From Terriglobales bacterium (GTDB lineage: Bacteria; Acidobacteriota; Terriglobia; Terriglobales; Acidobacteriaceae): a DNA stretch of 64,000 bases. Where the stretch lies: NCBI GenBank assembly GCA_035651655.1, contig DASRFG010000031.1, positions 1 to 64,000 on the forward strand, in the 5' to 3' direction. Both the position numbers and the translations under genes were made by a program. The notes beneath the pieces were generated by a model. It was given only the letters and a program-made list of their open reading frames with translations. It had not been told where the DNA came from and searched no databases. Of the stretch, positions 28,603 through 36,965 are shown one piece after another. How positions within the stretch are numbered: position 1 is the stretch's first letter; each line of letters begins with the position of its first letter.

Positions 28603-29486
28603 TCGATGTTCTGGACCTGTTCTCGTGACTTTTCAATCTCTGATTTCATGGCTAATCCCAATTCGGTGATACGCAGCGCCTCGCCCACAACACCGGACGT
28701 CTTCGAGAGTAGCGTGTTGGCCTCGCGATTCATCTCCTGAAGCAGGAAGTCCAGCTTTTTCCCGACCTCGCCGCCCGCTTCCAGGAGTGCCACAAAATGG
28801 GCGTTATGAGTTCCCAGGCGGACGAGTTCTTCCTGAATGTCACTACGCTCGGCCAGCAGGGCCGCCTCTTGCAGGACCCGCTCGGGCTCGGCCCGGGCCC
28901 CGACCAATTCTTGGATGCGGGCTTGCAGCCGCTCCATTTGCGCCTTCAGCATCGCCGAACGCAGCTTCTCAATTTCCGCAGTTGCTGCTTGCAAACGCGT
29001 CATGCGGTCGCGGAGCTCGCGCTCAATTCCCCGGCCTTCTTCGGCGCGCATACGGTTCAGGCTGGTGAGTACTTCGTCCACTTTGGCCGCAACTGCGGCC
29101 TCCAGTTCGCCGTCCGCCGACGCGGCCGAGGCATCCATGGCTCCCGGAATTCTGAGCAGCGCATTCAAATCGGGATCGGCTGAGATTCCTAAATCCCGCG
29201 CCAGATTGCGAAACGCCTCCACGTAGCTGCCGACCAGCTGCCGGTTCACTGCCACAGCTTGTCCTTCTGAGCTCTCGATGCTCAAGGCGACCTCGATGTG
29301 TCCTCGCGCTAGCCGCTCTTTGAGCAGACGGCGGAGCCGCATTTCGAGGGAATCGCTGTTGGAGGGCAACCGGAAGTGAAGATCAAGAAACCGGTGATTC
29401 ACGGACTTAAGGGAAAGAGTGAATCCCGAACGGCCGTTCAGCTGCCCCTTGGCTTGCGCAAAACCGGTCATTGAATGAACAGGCAT
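28599..29486 (-). CDS. yicC: YicC/YloC-family endoribonuclease
   Basis: This is a 295-residue YicC family protein. The N-terminal signature is MTGFAQAKGQLNG with SVNHRFLDLHFRLP, and the C-terminal half has LDFLLQEMNREANTLLSKTS. E. coli YicC cleaves RNA and helps degrade the sRNA RyhB. Here it heads the gmk-rpoZ-coaBC operon as in Bacillus. It follows the ABC exporter gene by only 2 nt, so it may be read from that transcript as well. Confidence 0.92.
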   Translation of the reverse strand: MPVHSMTGFAQAKGQLNGRSGFTLSLKSVNHRFLDLHFRLPSNSDSLEMRLRRLLKERLARGHIEVALSIESSEGQAVAVNRQLVGSYVEAFRNLARDLGISADPDLNALLRIPGAMDASAASADGELEAAVAAKVDEVLTSLNRMRAEEGRGIERELRDRMTRLQAATAEIEKLRSAMLKAQMERLQARIQELVGARAEPERVLQEAALLAERSDIQEELVRLGTHNAHFVALLEAGGEVGKKLDFLLQEMNREANTLLSKTSGVVGEALRITELGLAMKSEIEKSREQVQNIE

Positions 29487-29488
29487 GA

Positions 29489-31342
29489 CTATTCTGGCAG
29501 CGACCCCGCAGTCTGAACTTTGCTTTCGATGTCAACAAATTGCAAATCATGCAAGCGACGATAAGTACCAAGCCGCGTCATCAGATCTTCGTGGCTGCCT
29601 ACATCGGTAATCGCGCCGCTCTCCAACACCACGATGCGGTTGGCCCGCCGCACAGTGGAGAGCCGGTGAGCAATCACCACCACCGTGCGACCGGTCATCA
29701 GATTGGCCAGGGCGGACTGCACCAACGCTTCTGACTCGCTATCCAGCGCGGATGTGGCCTCATCAAGAATCAGAATCGGCGCGTCTTTCAGCAACGCTCG
29801 TGCGATCGCCAGCCGCTGCCGCTCGCCCCCGGAAAGGCGCACCCCGCGTTCTCCGATCACGCTGTTGTAGCCCTCCGGGAGTTGCATGATGAATTCGTGC
29901 GCCAGGGCAGCCTGGGCAGCATCCGTAACTCGCTCCTGCGAGATGTGGGGCTGCCCATATGCGATGTTGTTTCGCACCGTATCGTTGAACAGGACAGTCT
30001 CTTGCGTGACTATGCCGATCTGCCCGCGCAACGAGCTCAAGGTCACGTCCCGCACATCATGGCCGTCAACCAGAAGCCGGCCACCGGTAACGTCATAGAA
30101 ACGGGGAATCAGGTGAACCAGCGTACTCTTCCCTGCGCCGCTGGACCCGACCACTGCCAGCACTTCGCCAGCCTGCACCTCAAGCTGGATGTCGCGCAGG
30201 ACCTCGCGTGACTCCCCATTCTGACCGCCATAGGTGAAGCTGACGTGATCGAATCGAATGCTGTGTTCAAACGGCGGCAAGGTACGAGCATTGGATTTTT
30301 CCAAGACGGTGTCGGAAGCGTCCATGAAGGTAAAAATGGAAGACGAGGCCCCCAAAGCTTGCTGGAAGTTATTGTTGAATCCTGCGAACTTGCGGACTGG
30401 CTCGTAAAGCTTGTAGACGGCCACCAGGAATGCAACATAAGTGCCGGGCGTAAAGAAATGAATATTCACCAGGTTGCGCCCCAGCAATAGGAGGAGCGCG
30501 AGCGCTGCGGCGCCGAAGAAGTCCATCAGTGGGGAGCTGGTCGCAGCGGTTGCTACAGAACGTAGATTGGCACGTAGCAGGCGGCGGGCCGCGACTCGGA
30601 ACCGGCTGCTTTCCCAGGCTTCCATGCTGAACGCCTTGACGATGCGATTGCCGGTGATGCTCTCGTGCAGGATGTTCTGCACATCCGCCAGATTGTCCTG
30701 ACCGCGGCGAGTCGTGTGCCGGACTCGGCGGCCGATTCGGTTTGCCGAAAAAACTATGAAAGGAATGAATGCAACCAACAGAAAGGCGAACTTTCTGCCC
30801 AAAACAACGACCAACGCGGCGATGAATATTAGCGTAAAGACCTGCTGCAAAAACTCGGCAAGCGTAGTAGAGAGAGCAAACTGCACACGCTCGATGTCGT
30901 TGATGATGGTAGAGACCAGCGTCGCCGTGGAGTGCCGCTGAAAGAATGCGGCCGACCGACGCAGAATGGCGTTATACAGGTCATTCCGCAGATCGGTAAT
31001 AACGCTGTATCCGGCGTAATTTACGAGATAAGTGCCGGCATAATCGCAAATGCCTTTCAGGAAAGTGGCCCCCACCATCGCGAAGGCCACCATTGACCAT
31101 GGGTTCTGAAAATGCGTGGGCACAAGGTGGCGTAGATAGATGGTGTGATTGGTCCCGGGAAAAGTAAACAACGCCAATTGTCTGGATTGCGACGCAGGGT
31201 TCAGAACACTATCCAGGATTGGGCCGATCAGTAAAAGGCGGAAGGCATCGAACAATCCCACCAATGCCATCAGTACAACGGAAGCGAACAGTGGCACAGT
31301 GTACGGCTTTACATAACGTAGAAGGCGTGTCAGCCGGCGCAT
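29489..31342 (-). CDS. MsbA-like lipid A/multidrug ABC exporter (fused membrane and ATPase)
   Basis: This 617-residue half-transporter has six hydrophobic helices in the first ~330 residues. The ATPase domain carries VVGSSGAGKSTLVHL (Walker A), LSGGERQRLAIARAL (signature), PILILDEATSALD (Walker B) and the switch-region His in VIAHRLSTVRRANR. The MsbA family flips core lipid A, which would fit the lpt and kdoO genes in this window. Other roles in export of lipids or drugs cannot be excluded. No ribosome site was examined in detail, but the start codon opens the membrane domain in the usual place. Confidence 0.86.
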   Translation of the reverse strand: MRRLTRLLRYVKPYTVPLFASVVLMALVGLFDAFRLLLIGPILDSVLNPASQSRQLALFTFPGTNHTIYLRHLVPTHFQNPWSMVAFAMVGATFLKGICDYAGTYLVNYAGYSVITDLRNDLYNAILRRSAAFFQRHSTATLVSTIINDIERVQFALSTTLAEFLQQVFTLIFIAALVVVLGRKFAFLLVAFIPFIVFSANRIGRRVRHTTRRGQDNLADVQNILHESITGNRIVKAFSMEAWESSRFRVAARRLLRANLRSVATAATSSPLMDFFGAAALALLLLLGRNLVNIHFFTPGTYVAFLVAVYKLYEPVRKFAGFNNNFQQALGASSSIFTFMDASDTVLEKSNARTLPPFEHSIRFDHVSFTYGGQNGESREVLRDIQLEVQAGEVLAVVGSSGAGKSTLVHLIPRFYDVTGGRLLVDGHDVRDVTLSSLRGQIGIVTQETVLFNDTVRNNIAYGQPHISQERVTDAAQAALAHEFIMQLPEGYNSVIGERGVRLSGGERQRLAIARALLKDAPILILDEATSALDSESEALVQSALANLMTGRTVVVIAHRLSTVRRANRIVVLESGAITDVGSHEDLMTRLGTYRRLHDLQFVDIESKVQTAGSLPE

Positions 31343-31528
31343 AGGCCCGCTCCAAACGGTGCGTACTCAGCGCAACTTACAAGCTGCTCTTGAAGGACCA
31401 TCTTCAGGTTGACACAATTCGGCTGGGGTGAAGTTTGGCTTTGCACAGGTTAAGCAGCATTTTACTGGAATAGTCACTGTGGGCGACTACTAAAGGTAGG
31501 AGACAGTGACTTTGCCCCACCGATTCAA

Positions 31529-32593
31529 TCACTTCCCGGGTACCCAAGCGAGCCCATCGGAGCCTTGGCCGGCAGCGATGGTCTTCTCTACCGCCCAGTT
31601 ACCGAGATTGATAGCTAGGACTTTGCCGCCCTTAAGACAGGAAACGTAGGCCACTCTGCCATCTGCCCGGACCAGAATTTCCGACGGCCAGTCGGGCACG
31701 TGAATGGTGTGTTCCAGTTTGAATTCGGGCAGACTTAAGGCCACAACCTTGTTGGCGGAGGGCAGCACCACCAGCAAGCTGCGGCCATCCTGGGTTGGTT
31801 CGCCCGCAAAGCCTATCGCCGGCAATTGGATCCATCGCGCAAGTTGGTTGGTGTCGGTATTAATAACGGCCATCCGTGGTTGGTCTTGGTCGAACGTAAA
31901 TACCTGTTTTCCGTCAGCAGAGATTGCAATCCGCTGAACTTTTTTGGCAAGCGGGATCACGGCCACCGTCTTTTTGGCGTGAAGGTCCACGACGCTAACG
32001 CTTCCTGCGCCAACATTCGAAGTGAACGCGCGCTTTCCGTCAGGAGAAATGACGAACATATGCGATTCCTCCTGACCGGTGGGAACGGAGCCTACAACTT
32101 TCCTGATTTTTGTATCAACAATATAGATTGCATTTGCCAACTCAGCGCTGACGTAGAGCAGGCCGTCAGGTCCGAACGTGGCACGATGCGGGCGCACGGG
32201 TTTTTCCAAATCAATGCTGCCCACCAGTTTTCGCTTTGCCAGATCAATCACATCAATGGTGTGTCCGTCGGTCCCCGGTTTGCCCACTCCGGAGTTACCG
32301 TAAATTGGAACATAGGCGAAGCGGCCATCGGGCGAAACCGCTACCTCGTGGTCGTTGACTCCCACCGGAATTGTTGCGAGTTGCTGGCCGGTTTCCGGCT
32401 CAATGACCATCAAGGTGTGCTCGCCCTGGTTCGCCACCAGCAGGAGGCCAGCGGCGGCGTGGGTTTTAGGTTCTTTCGCTCGGACTATGGGCGCTATGAT
32501 GCAAAGGAGCAGCAGAAGCGAAACCGGAAAGCGAAGTCCCAAGATTCCTCCTGATAAGTTTACGGATAAAAGCCACCCGCAGAACTCTCTCAT
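31529..32593 (-). CDS. Secreted YVTN-type beta-propeller protein
   Basis: This 354-residue exported protein has a signal peptide (about 17-39, GILGLRFPVSLLLLLCIIAP). Repeated blades of about 40 residues follow with the pattern LLVANQGEHTLMVIEPETGQ, AVSPDGRFAYV and later VISPDGKRAFTSN, giving a seven-bladed YVTN/YncE-like propeller. Such proteins bind partners at the cell surface or act as quinoprotein-like scaffolds. No catalytic residues are seen. It overlaps the end of rapZ by 4 nt and is thus co-translated with it, an unusual partner for a secreted protein. Confidence 0.82.
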   Translation of the reverse strand: MREFCGWLLSVNLSGGILGLRFPVSLLLLLCIIAPIVRAKEPKTHAAAGLLLVANQGEHTLMVIEPETGQQLATIPVGVNDHEVAVSPDGRFAYVPIYGNSGVGKPGTDGHTIDVIDLAKRKLVGSIDLEKPVRPHRATFGPDGLLYVSAELANAIYIVDTKIRKVVGSVPTGQEESHMFVISPDGKRAFTSNVGAGSVSVVDLHAKKTVAVIPLAKKVQRIAISADGKQVFTFDQDQPRMAVINTDTNQLARWIQLPAIGFAGEPTQDGRSLLVVLPSANKVVALSLPEFKLEHTIHVPDWPSEILVRADGRVAYVSCLKGGKVLAINLGNWAVEKTIAAGQGSDGLAWVPGK

Positions 32594-33534
32594 TTCGGAC
32601 TGTCCCGGTGGACCACCTTCAAACGATATCCCGCCTTCCGCAATCGCTTGGCCACGTCTTCGGCAATCATCACCGAGCGGTGCTGTCCTCCGGTGCAGCC
32701 GAAACCGATCGTCAAATAACTCTTTCCTTCACGCAAATAGTGCGGCAGCAAGTAAACCAAGAGATCAGAGATACGGTTAATGAACTCCTGCGTTTGTGGA
32801 AACGAGCGGATGTACTTGGCAACTTTTGGGTGACGTCCCGTGTAAGGCCGGAATTCAGGAATAAAGTGCGGGTTGGGAAGAAAACGTACATCAAAGACTA
32901 GATCGGCATCCTCGGGAACACCGTGCTTGTATCCGAAACTGACGCACGAGACCAGAATGTTCTTGCCCTTGGAGTCTGACTGAAAGCGCTGCATCACATG
33001 CGCGCGCAGTTCGTGCACGTTGAACTTGGAAGTATCGATCACCAGGTCCGCAACCGCCCGGATAGGACGCAGATGGCGCCGCTCCGACTGCAATGCCGCT
33101 TTGACGGGCTCCCTGGTGCCGAGCGGATGCGGCCTACGCGTCTCGCTGAAGCGCCTCAGCAGGATGGCATCGCTGGCCTCGAGGAAGATCACCGTCGTCG
33201 GAAGCAAGCGCCCGACCGACTTGATTAACGAAGGCAAACGGTCTAAATGCTGCCCTTCACGGACGTCTACCACAATCGCGGTACGGGTAATTTCCTCGGA
33301 GTTCCTGACCAGGTCTGCGAAACGAGGAATTAAATCCACCGGGAGATTGTCAACGCAGTAGTAGCCCAGATCTTCGAAGGTATTGAGGACGCTGTCCTTC
33401 CCTGAGCCGCTCATGCCGGTAATGATTACCAGGGCGCGGCCAGCACGGCTTCCTTTACCGTCACGGGAGACGGAGAGTGCAGCTGTGGGATTTACCTTGC
33501 GTTTGGTCGCTTGGGAAATGCGGCGCAACGCCAT
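32590..33534 (-). CDS. rapZ: RNase adapter / nucleotide-binding protein RapZ
   Basis: RapZ senses glucosamine-6-phosphate and steers RNase E to the sRNA GlmZ in E. coli. The 314-residue protein has a P-loop ITGMSGSGKDSVLNTFED, the N-terminal kinase-like domain GYYCVDNLPVDLIPRF and the C-terminal GFGCTGGQHRSVMIAEDV. It belongs to the lpt-rpoN-hpf-rapZ group as in proteobacteria. The first ~30 basic residues precede the P-loop. Its interest is heightened by glmS at the start of the window, the pathway it controls in E. coli, although they are 30 kb apart. Confidence 0.93.
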   Translation of the reverse strand: MALRRISQATKRKVNPTAALSVSRDGKGSRAGRALVIITGMSGSGKDSVLNTFEDLGYYCVDNLPVDLIPRFADLVRNSEEITRTAIVVDVREGQHLDRLPSLIKSVGRLLPTTVIFLEASDAILLRRFSETRRPHPLGTREPVKAALQSERRHLRPIRAVADLVIDTSKFNVHELRAHVMQRFQSDSKGKNILVSCVSFGYKHGVPEDADLVFDVRFLPNPHFIPEFRPYTGRHPKVAKYIRSFPQTQEFINRISDLLVYLLPHYLREGKSYLTIGFGCTGGQHRSVMIAEDVAKRLRKAGYRLKVVHRDSPK

Positions 33535-33564
33535 GAGCGGATGTTAGCAGGAAACTATAGAAGA

Positions 33565-33600
33565 TAACCACAGAGGAGATACCCCTCACTGTTCCTCGGT
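33565..33600. repeat. Imperfect copy of the ACCACxxAGG repeat
   Basis: ACCACAGAGGA pairs imperfectly with TCCTCGGTGAT over a short loop. The base pattern matches the palindrome after dnaJ. It lies in the 75-bp gap between hpf and rapZ and has no T-tract, so a hairpin role in RNA processing is possible. Confidence 0.4.
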
Positions 33601-33609
33601 GATCAGAAG

Positions 33610-34206
33610 CTACGGGGCCTCGATCAACTCCATTTTGCCCTCTTTAGTGCGGTGCAGCACCATGACCTTGCCACTGAGATCGCGGAACACAAAAACATCG
33701 CGATCACGGAATTGCGCTTCCTTAATAGCCTCCTCGATAGTCAGCGGGCGAAGCGCGACCGATTCCTGAGATTTCACCAGGTGAGCTTCCGTGGTACGGG
33801 AAACCATGGGAAACTTATGCACTACGACCGGCACGGCGGTGGTCGCGTTCACCCCGACTGCGATTTGTAATTCTTGCCGAGGGGCTTCGCCATTCCACTT
33901 CTTGTGCGGGTGCCGCTTCTTGGTCCTCCAGCGGGCCTTGTACTTGAGGGCTTGCTGCTCGACTCGCTCCATCGCTTCACCAATGGCCGCCATCATGTCG
34001 GATGCCTCGGCCAAACCAACTAACTGTTGATTACGCGGGCTAATAGTGATTTCTGCCCGGTGACGGTGCTTCTCAACTGCAAGAATCACTTTGGCCGGAA
34101 AATTATTACCCAAAATCTTTTCGATTTTGACTAAGCCACTTTCAACTGTCTCGCGGATTCGGGGAGTTATTTCGAACTGCCTGCCGGTATATTCAACGTT
34201 CATCAA
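33610..34206 (-). CDS. hpf: Ribosome hibernation promoting factor, long form
   Basis: Long HPF dimerises 70S ribosomes into inactive 100S particles. The N-terminal S30AE domain begins VEYTGRQFEITPRIRETVES. The C-terminal dimerisation domain has the pattern TIEEAIKEAQFRDRDVFVFR. The 198-residue length fits the long form. It lies directly after rpoN (41 nt), as in E. coli rpoN-hpf. Confidence 0.94.
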   Translation of the reverse strand: MMNVEYTGRQFEITPRIRETVESGLVKIEKILGNNFPAKVILAVEKHRHRAEITISPRNQQLVGLAEASDMMAAIGEAMERVEQQALKYKARWRTKKRHPHKKWNGEAPRQELQIAVGVNATTAVPVVVHKFPMVSRTTEAHLVKSQESVALRPLTIEEAIKEAQFRDRDVFVFRDLSGKVMVLHRTKEGKMELIEAP

Positions 34207-34247
34207 CCGCCCCTTCTGGTTCGGGATTATTCAGTACGGGGTTGCAG

Positions 34248-36047
34248 TTAATTTTTTACCCTGCGCTGGTGGGTACTCGGGATGCGCATGTCTTCCCGAT
34301 ATTTCGCGACCGTGCGGCGAGTGACCTGTATTCCCTGCGATTGCAGGATGCGGGTGATCTGCTCGTCGGTCAACGGTCTGGCGGGATCCTCGTCATCAAT
34401 CAGTTTCTTGACGCGACGTTTCAAAATCAGCAACGAAGTTGCGCCGCCCTCAGGACCATTTACGCTCTCGCTGAAGAAATATCGTAATTCAAACACACCC
34501 TGTGGAGTGTGAGCGTACTTATTCGCGACCGCCCGGCTCACGGTGGAAGGGTGCACTCCGATCTCCTCCGCCACTTCTTTGATCATCATGGGTTTCAGCG
34601 CATCAATACCGCGGTCCAGGAATTCCGCCTGGCGGGCAATGATGGAATAACAAACTTTGAGGATGGTCTGCTTGCGCTGCTCAATGTTCTTGATGAGCTG
34701 AATGGCAGACTTGTAGCGCTCCTTGACGTAATTGCGAACGTCTTTCTCGGCGGCATCCCGATGCAGAAGCCGGCGATACGCTGGGTTCAACCGTAATTGC
34801 GGGACATCATCTTCATTCATCAGCACCAGATACTCATCGCCCTGCTTTACGAAAGCGACGTCTGGCTCGATTAACCGTGGCTGCACCGCGTTGTAGCGCA
34901 GGCCTGGCCGCGGGTCGAGCGTCTTAACGAACTCCACCGCCTGCATAACGGCTTCGAGCGGCCTGCCGATCGCCTTTGCCAGCTCCTTGTACTGCTTGTT
35001 CTGAACTTCTTTCAGGTGATCATTAATCACGGCCGCGCAGTCCTTCAGTAACTGCTCGGTTGCAGCCGCATCACCGTTCTTTATCTCGCGATGAATCTGC
35101 TGGTGATACTTGATCTGGGCCAGGAGGCACTCTCGCAGATCACGGCAGGCCACACCCACCGGATCCAGCTGGCGTACCACTTCCAAAGCCTCATGGAGCG
35201 CAGCGCGATCAAAAGCAGCGGGACCGCTCGGGATTGCCCCGCCAGCGGTACTCTGGCCGACTTCGTCAGCACTGGCAGCCTCGGCCGAAAGTTGAAGGCC
35301 CTCCGGGTCGGCGGGTGGACCACTGCTCGAGAAATCAGGAACTGCGTTGGCCTCTTTGAGCGCCGCGGATTCTAAGCTCGCCGGTGTCTCTTCAGTACTC
35401 GTTTCCTGCGACTCAACGCGATTGAAGAAAGCCTCATCCGGAGAGCCTCCATTGCGCCCAGCAGAGATCTGCGAACCCGCCACTGAAGCACTTCGGCGCG
35501 CCACGGCTTTCTCTGGTTCGTGCGCCGCGGCGAGCAGTTCTTCATCAGTGGCCAGCAGATAGCCATCCTCATTCAAGTTGCCAATGACCAACTCCGCAGC
35601 GGCGCGCACCTCTTCGCGAACCTGGAGGGAGCCTAGTTGCCACAGCAGGTGGTCGGTCAGTGTCGAAGGTCGGGACAGGAAATTCTCAAAAGACGGCTTT
35701 TCGATGGACTCCATCTCGCCCTGGCTGCGGTAGCCGGGATCGAGGTAGTCCTGAAAGAACGAGCCAAAATCAATCTCGTCAAACGGATCTTTCTTTTCTT
35801 CCTGGACGGTGGGTTCATCAGCGGCCGCAGTGCGTTCCCGCTCTTCTTCTTTGCTGGCAATGTCATCAATGAGCGGAACGGTGGAATCCAATTCTTCCAG
35901 GACGGGATTCTCCACGATCTCGGCATTGATCATGTCCTTGAGCTCAAGCTTGTTGAGCGCAAGCACGCTGACCATCTGCACAAGCCCCGGCGTAAGGATC
36001 TGCCGTTGGGTGACCTTCAGATTCAGCTTGGGTTGTAACAGCACCAT
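34248..36047 (-). CDS. rpoN: RNA polymerase sigma-54 factor with large insertion
   Basis: Sigma-54 directs RNA polymerase to -24/-12 promoters that need enhancer-binding ATPases. Region I (LNLKVTQRQILTPGLVQMVS) is at the N-terminus. The core-binding region holds LDPVGVACRDLRECLLAQIK, the helix-turn-helix is EEIGVHPSTVSRAVANKY, and the RpoN box TRRTVAKYRE is at about 576-585. At 599 residues it is about 120 longer than E. coli RpoN. Residues about 177-280 are a Ser/Ala/Glu/Gly/Pro-rich low-complexity insertion inside the core-binding domain. No -24/-12 promoter was found in this window by eye. Confidence 0.96.
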   Translation of the reverse strand: MVLLQPKLNLKVTQRQILTPGLVQMVSVLALNKLELKDMINAEIVENPVLEELDSTVPLIDDIASKEEERERTAAADEPTVQEEKKDPFDEIDFGSFFQDYLDPGYRSQGEMESIEKPSFENFLSRPSTLTDHLLWQLGSLQVREEVRAAAELVIGNLNEDGYLLATDEELLAAAHEPEKAVARRSASVAGSQISAGRNGGSPDEAFFNRVESQETSTEETPASLESAALKEANAVPDFSSSGPPADPEGLQLSAEAASADEVGQSTAGGAIPSGPAAFDRAALHEALEVVRQLDPVGVACRDLRECLLAQIKYHQQIHREIKNGDAAATEQLLKDCAAVINDHLKEVQNKQYKELAKAIGRPLEAVMQAVEFVKTLDPRPGLRYNAVQPRLIEPDVAFVKQGDEYLVLMNEDDVPQLRLNPAYRRLLHRDAAEKDVRNYVKERYKSAIQLIKNIEQRKQTILKVCYSIIARQAEFLDRGIDALKPMMIKEVAEEIGVHPSTVSRAVANKYAHTPQGVFELRYFFSESVNGPEGGATSLLILKRRVKKLIDDEDPARPLTDEQITRILQSQGIQVTRRTVAKYREDMRIPSTHQRRVKN

Positions 36048-36236
36048 AATTGCCGAAGGAGCACTATCAGATTACACCAGCCGTCAGCCTCCCCCCAAGC
36101 CATTGAGGGGAACTCTGATGACGTCCGTAACCCTTAGTTTTCAATATGATCCATGCAGCTGACCAGTTTCCGATCTTGCTGCCGCTGTCTTCCCGAGGCT
36201 CGCCAATGCGCCTTAAGAAAACGCCTGAAACGCAAC

Positions 36237-36965
36237 TCAAACCAGCGAAAAACTCTCGCCTAAATAAACCCGCCGCACTTCGGAATCATTCCCTAATTGT
36301 TCGGGAGAACCGGCACGGAAAATACGGCCTTCGTTGATGATGTAAGCGCGATCGGTGACCGAGAGCGTCTCCCTCACGTTGTGGTCTGTGATGAGTACGC
36401 CGATGCCGCTCGCTTTCAGATCAAAAATAATTTTCTGTAAATCGAGAACCGCAATGGGATCGATGCCTGAAAAAGGCTCGTCCAGCAAGATAAAGTTCGG
36501 AGAAATGCACAGGCAGCGCGCGATTTCCACACGCCGGCGTTCGCCTCCGGAAAGCGCCGTTCCCTTATTTTTGCGAATGACTCCCAGCCCCAGTTGATCA
36601 ATCAGCCGTTCCATGCGCTCGCGCCTCTCGTGCCACGACATCGGCTGCGCTTCGAGGACTGCGAGGATATTTTCTTCGACCGTTAGCTTGCGAAAGACTG
36701 AGGGTTCCTGGGGGAGATAACTGATGCCGTAATTGCGGGCCCGCAGGTACATGGGCACCCGCGTGATCTCTTCACCATCAATCAGGATCCGGCCGGACTC
36801 TGGCGGGGTAAGCCCCACAACCATGTAAAAGGTAGTGGTTTTACCGGCGCCGTTGGGCCCCAGCAATCCAACAACCTCTCCTTGATTTACCTGCAGGGAA
36901 ACGTCTATGACTACTCGCCGGCCCCGGTACGACTTACCTACCTCGTCCGTCGCCAGCGTATGCAT
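36237..36965 (-). CDS. lptB: LPS export ABC transporter ATPase LptB
   Basis: LptB powers LPS extraction from the inner membrane with LptFG and LptC. The 242-residue ATPase has Walker A in [17 protein letters not shown], the Q-loop region, signature [15 protein letters not shown] and Walker [16 protein letters not shown]. Its start abuts the lptCA stop with no gap and rpoN follows after 189 nt. No lptF or lptG is in the window. Confidence 0.95.
   Translation of the reverse strand: MHTLATDEVGKSYRGRRVVIDVSLQVNQGEVVGLLGPNGAGKTTTFYMVVGLTPPESGRILIDGEEITRVPMYLRARNYGISYLPQEPSVFRKLTVEENILAVLEAQPMSWHERRERMERLIDQLGLGVIRKNKGTALSGGERRRVEIARCLCISPNFILLDEPFSGIDPIAVLDLQKIIFDLKASGIGVLITDHNVRETLSVTDRAYIINEGRIFRAGSPEQLGNDSEVRRVYLGESFSLV

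Noticed and set aside
36048-36236. Sigma-54 promoter near rpoN/lptB
   Set aside because: No TGGCAC-N5-TTGC type pair was found in the gap by eye.
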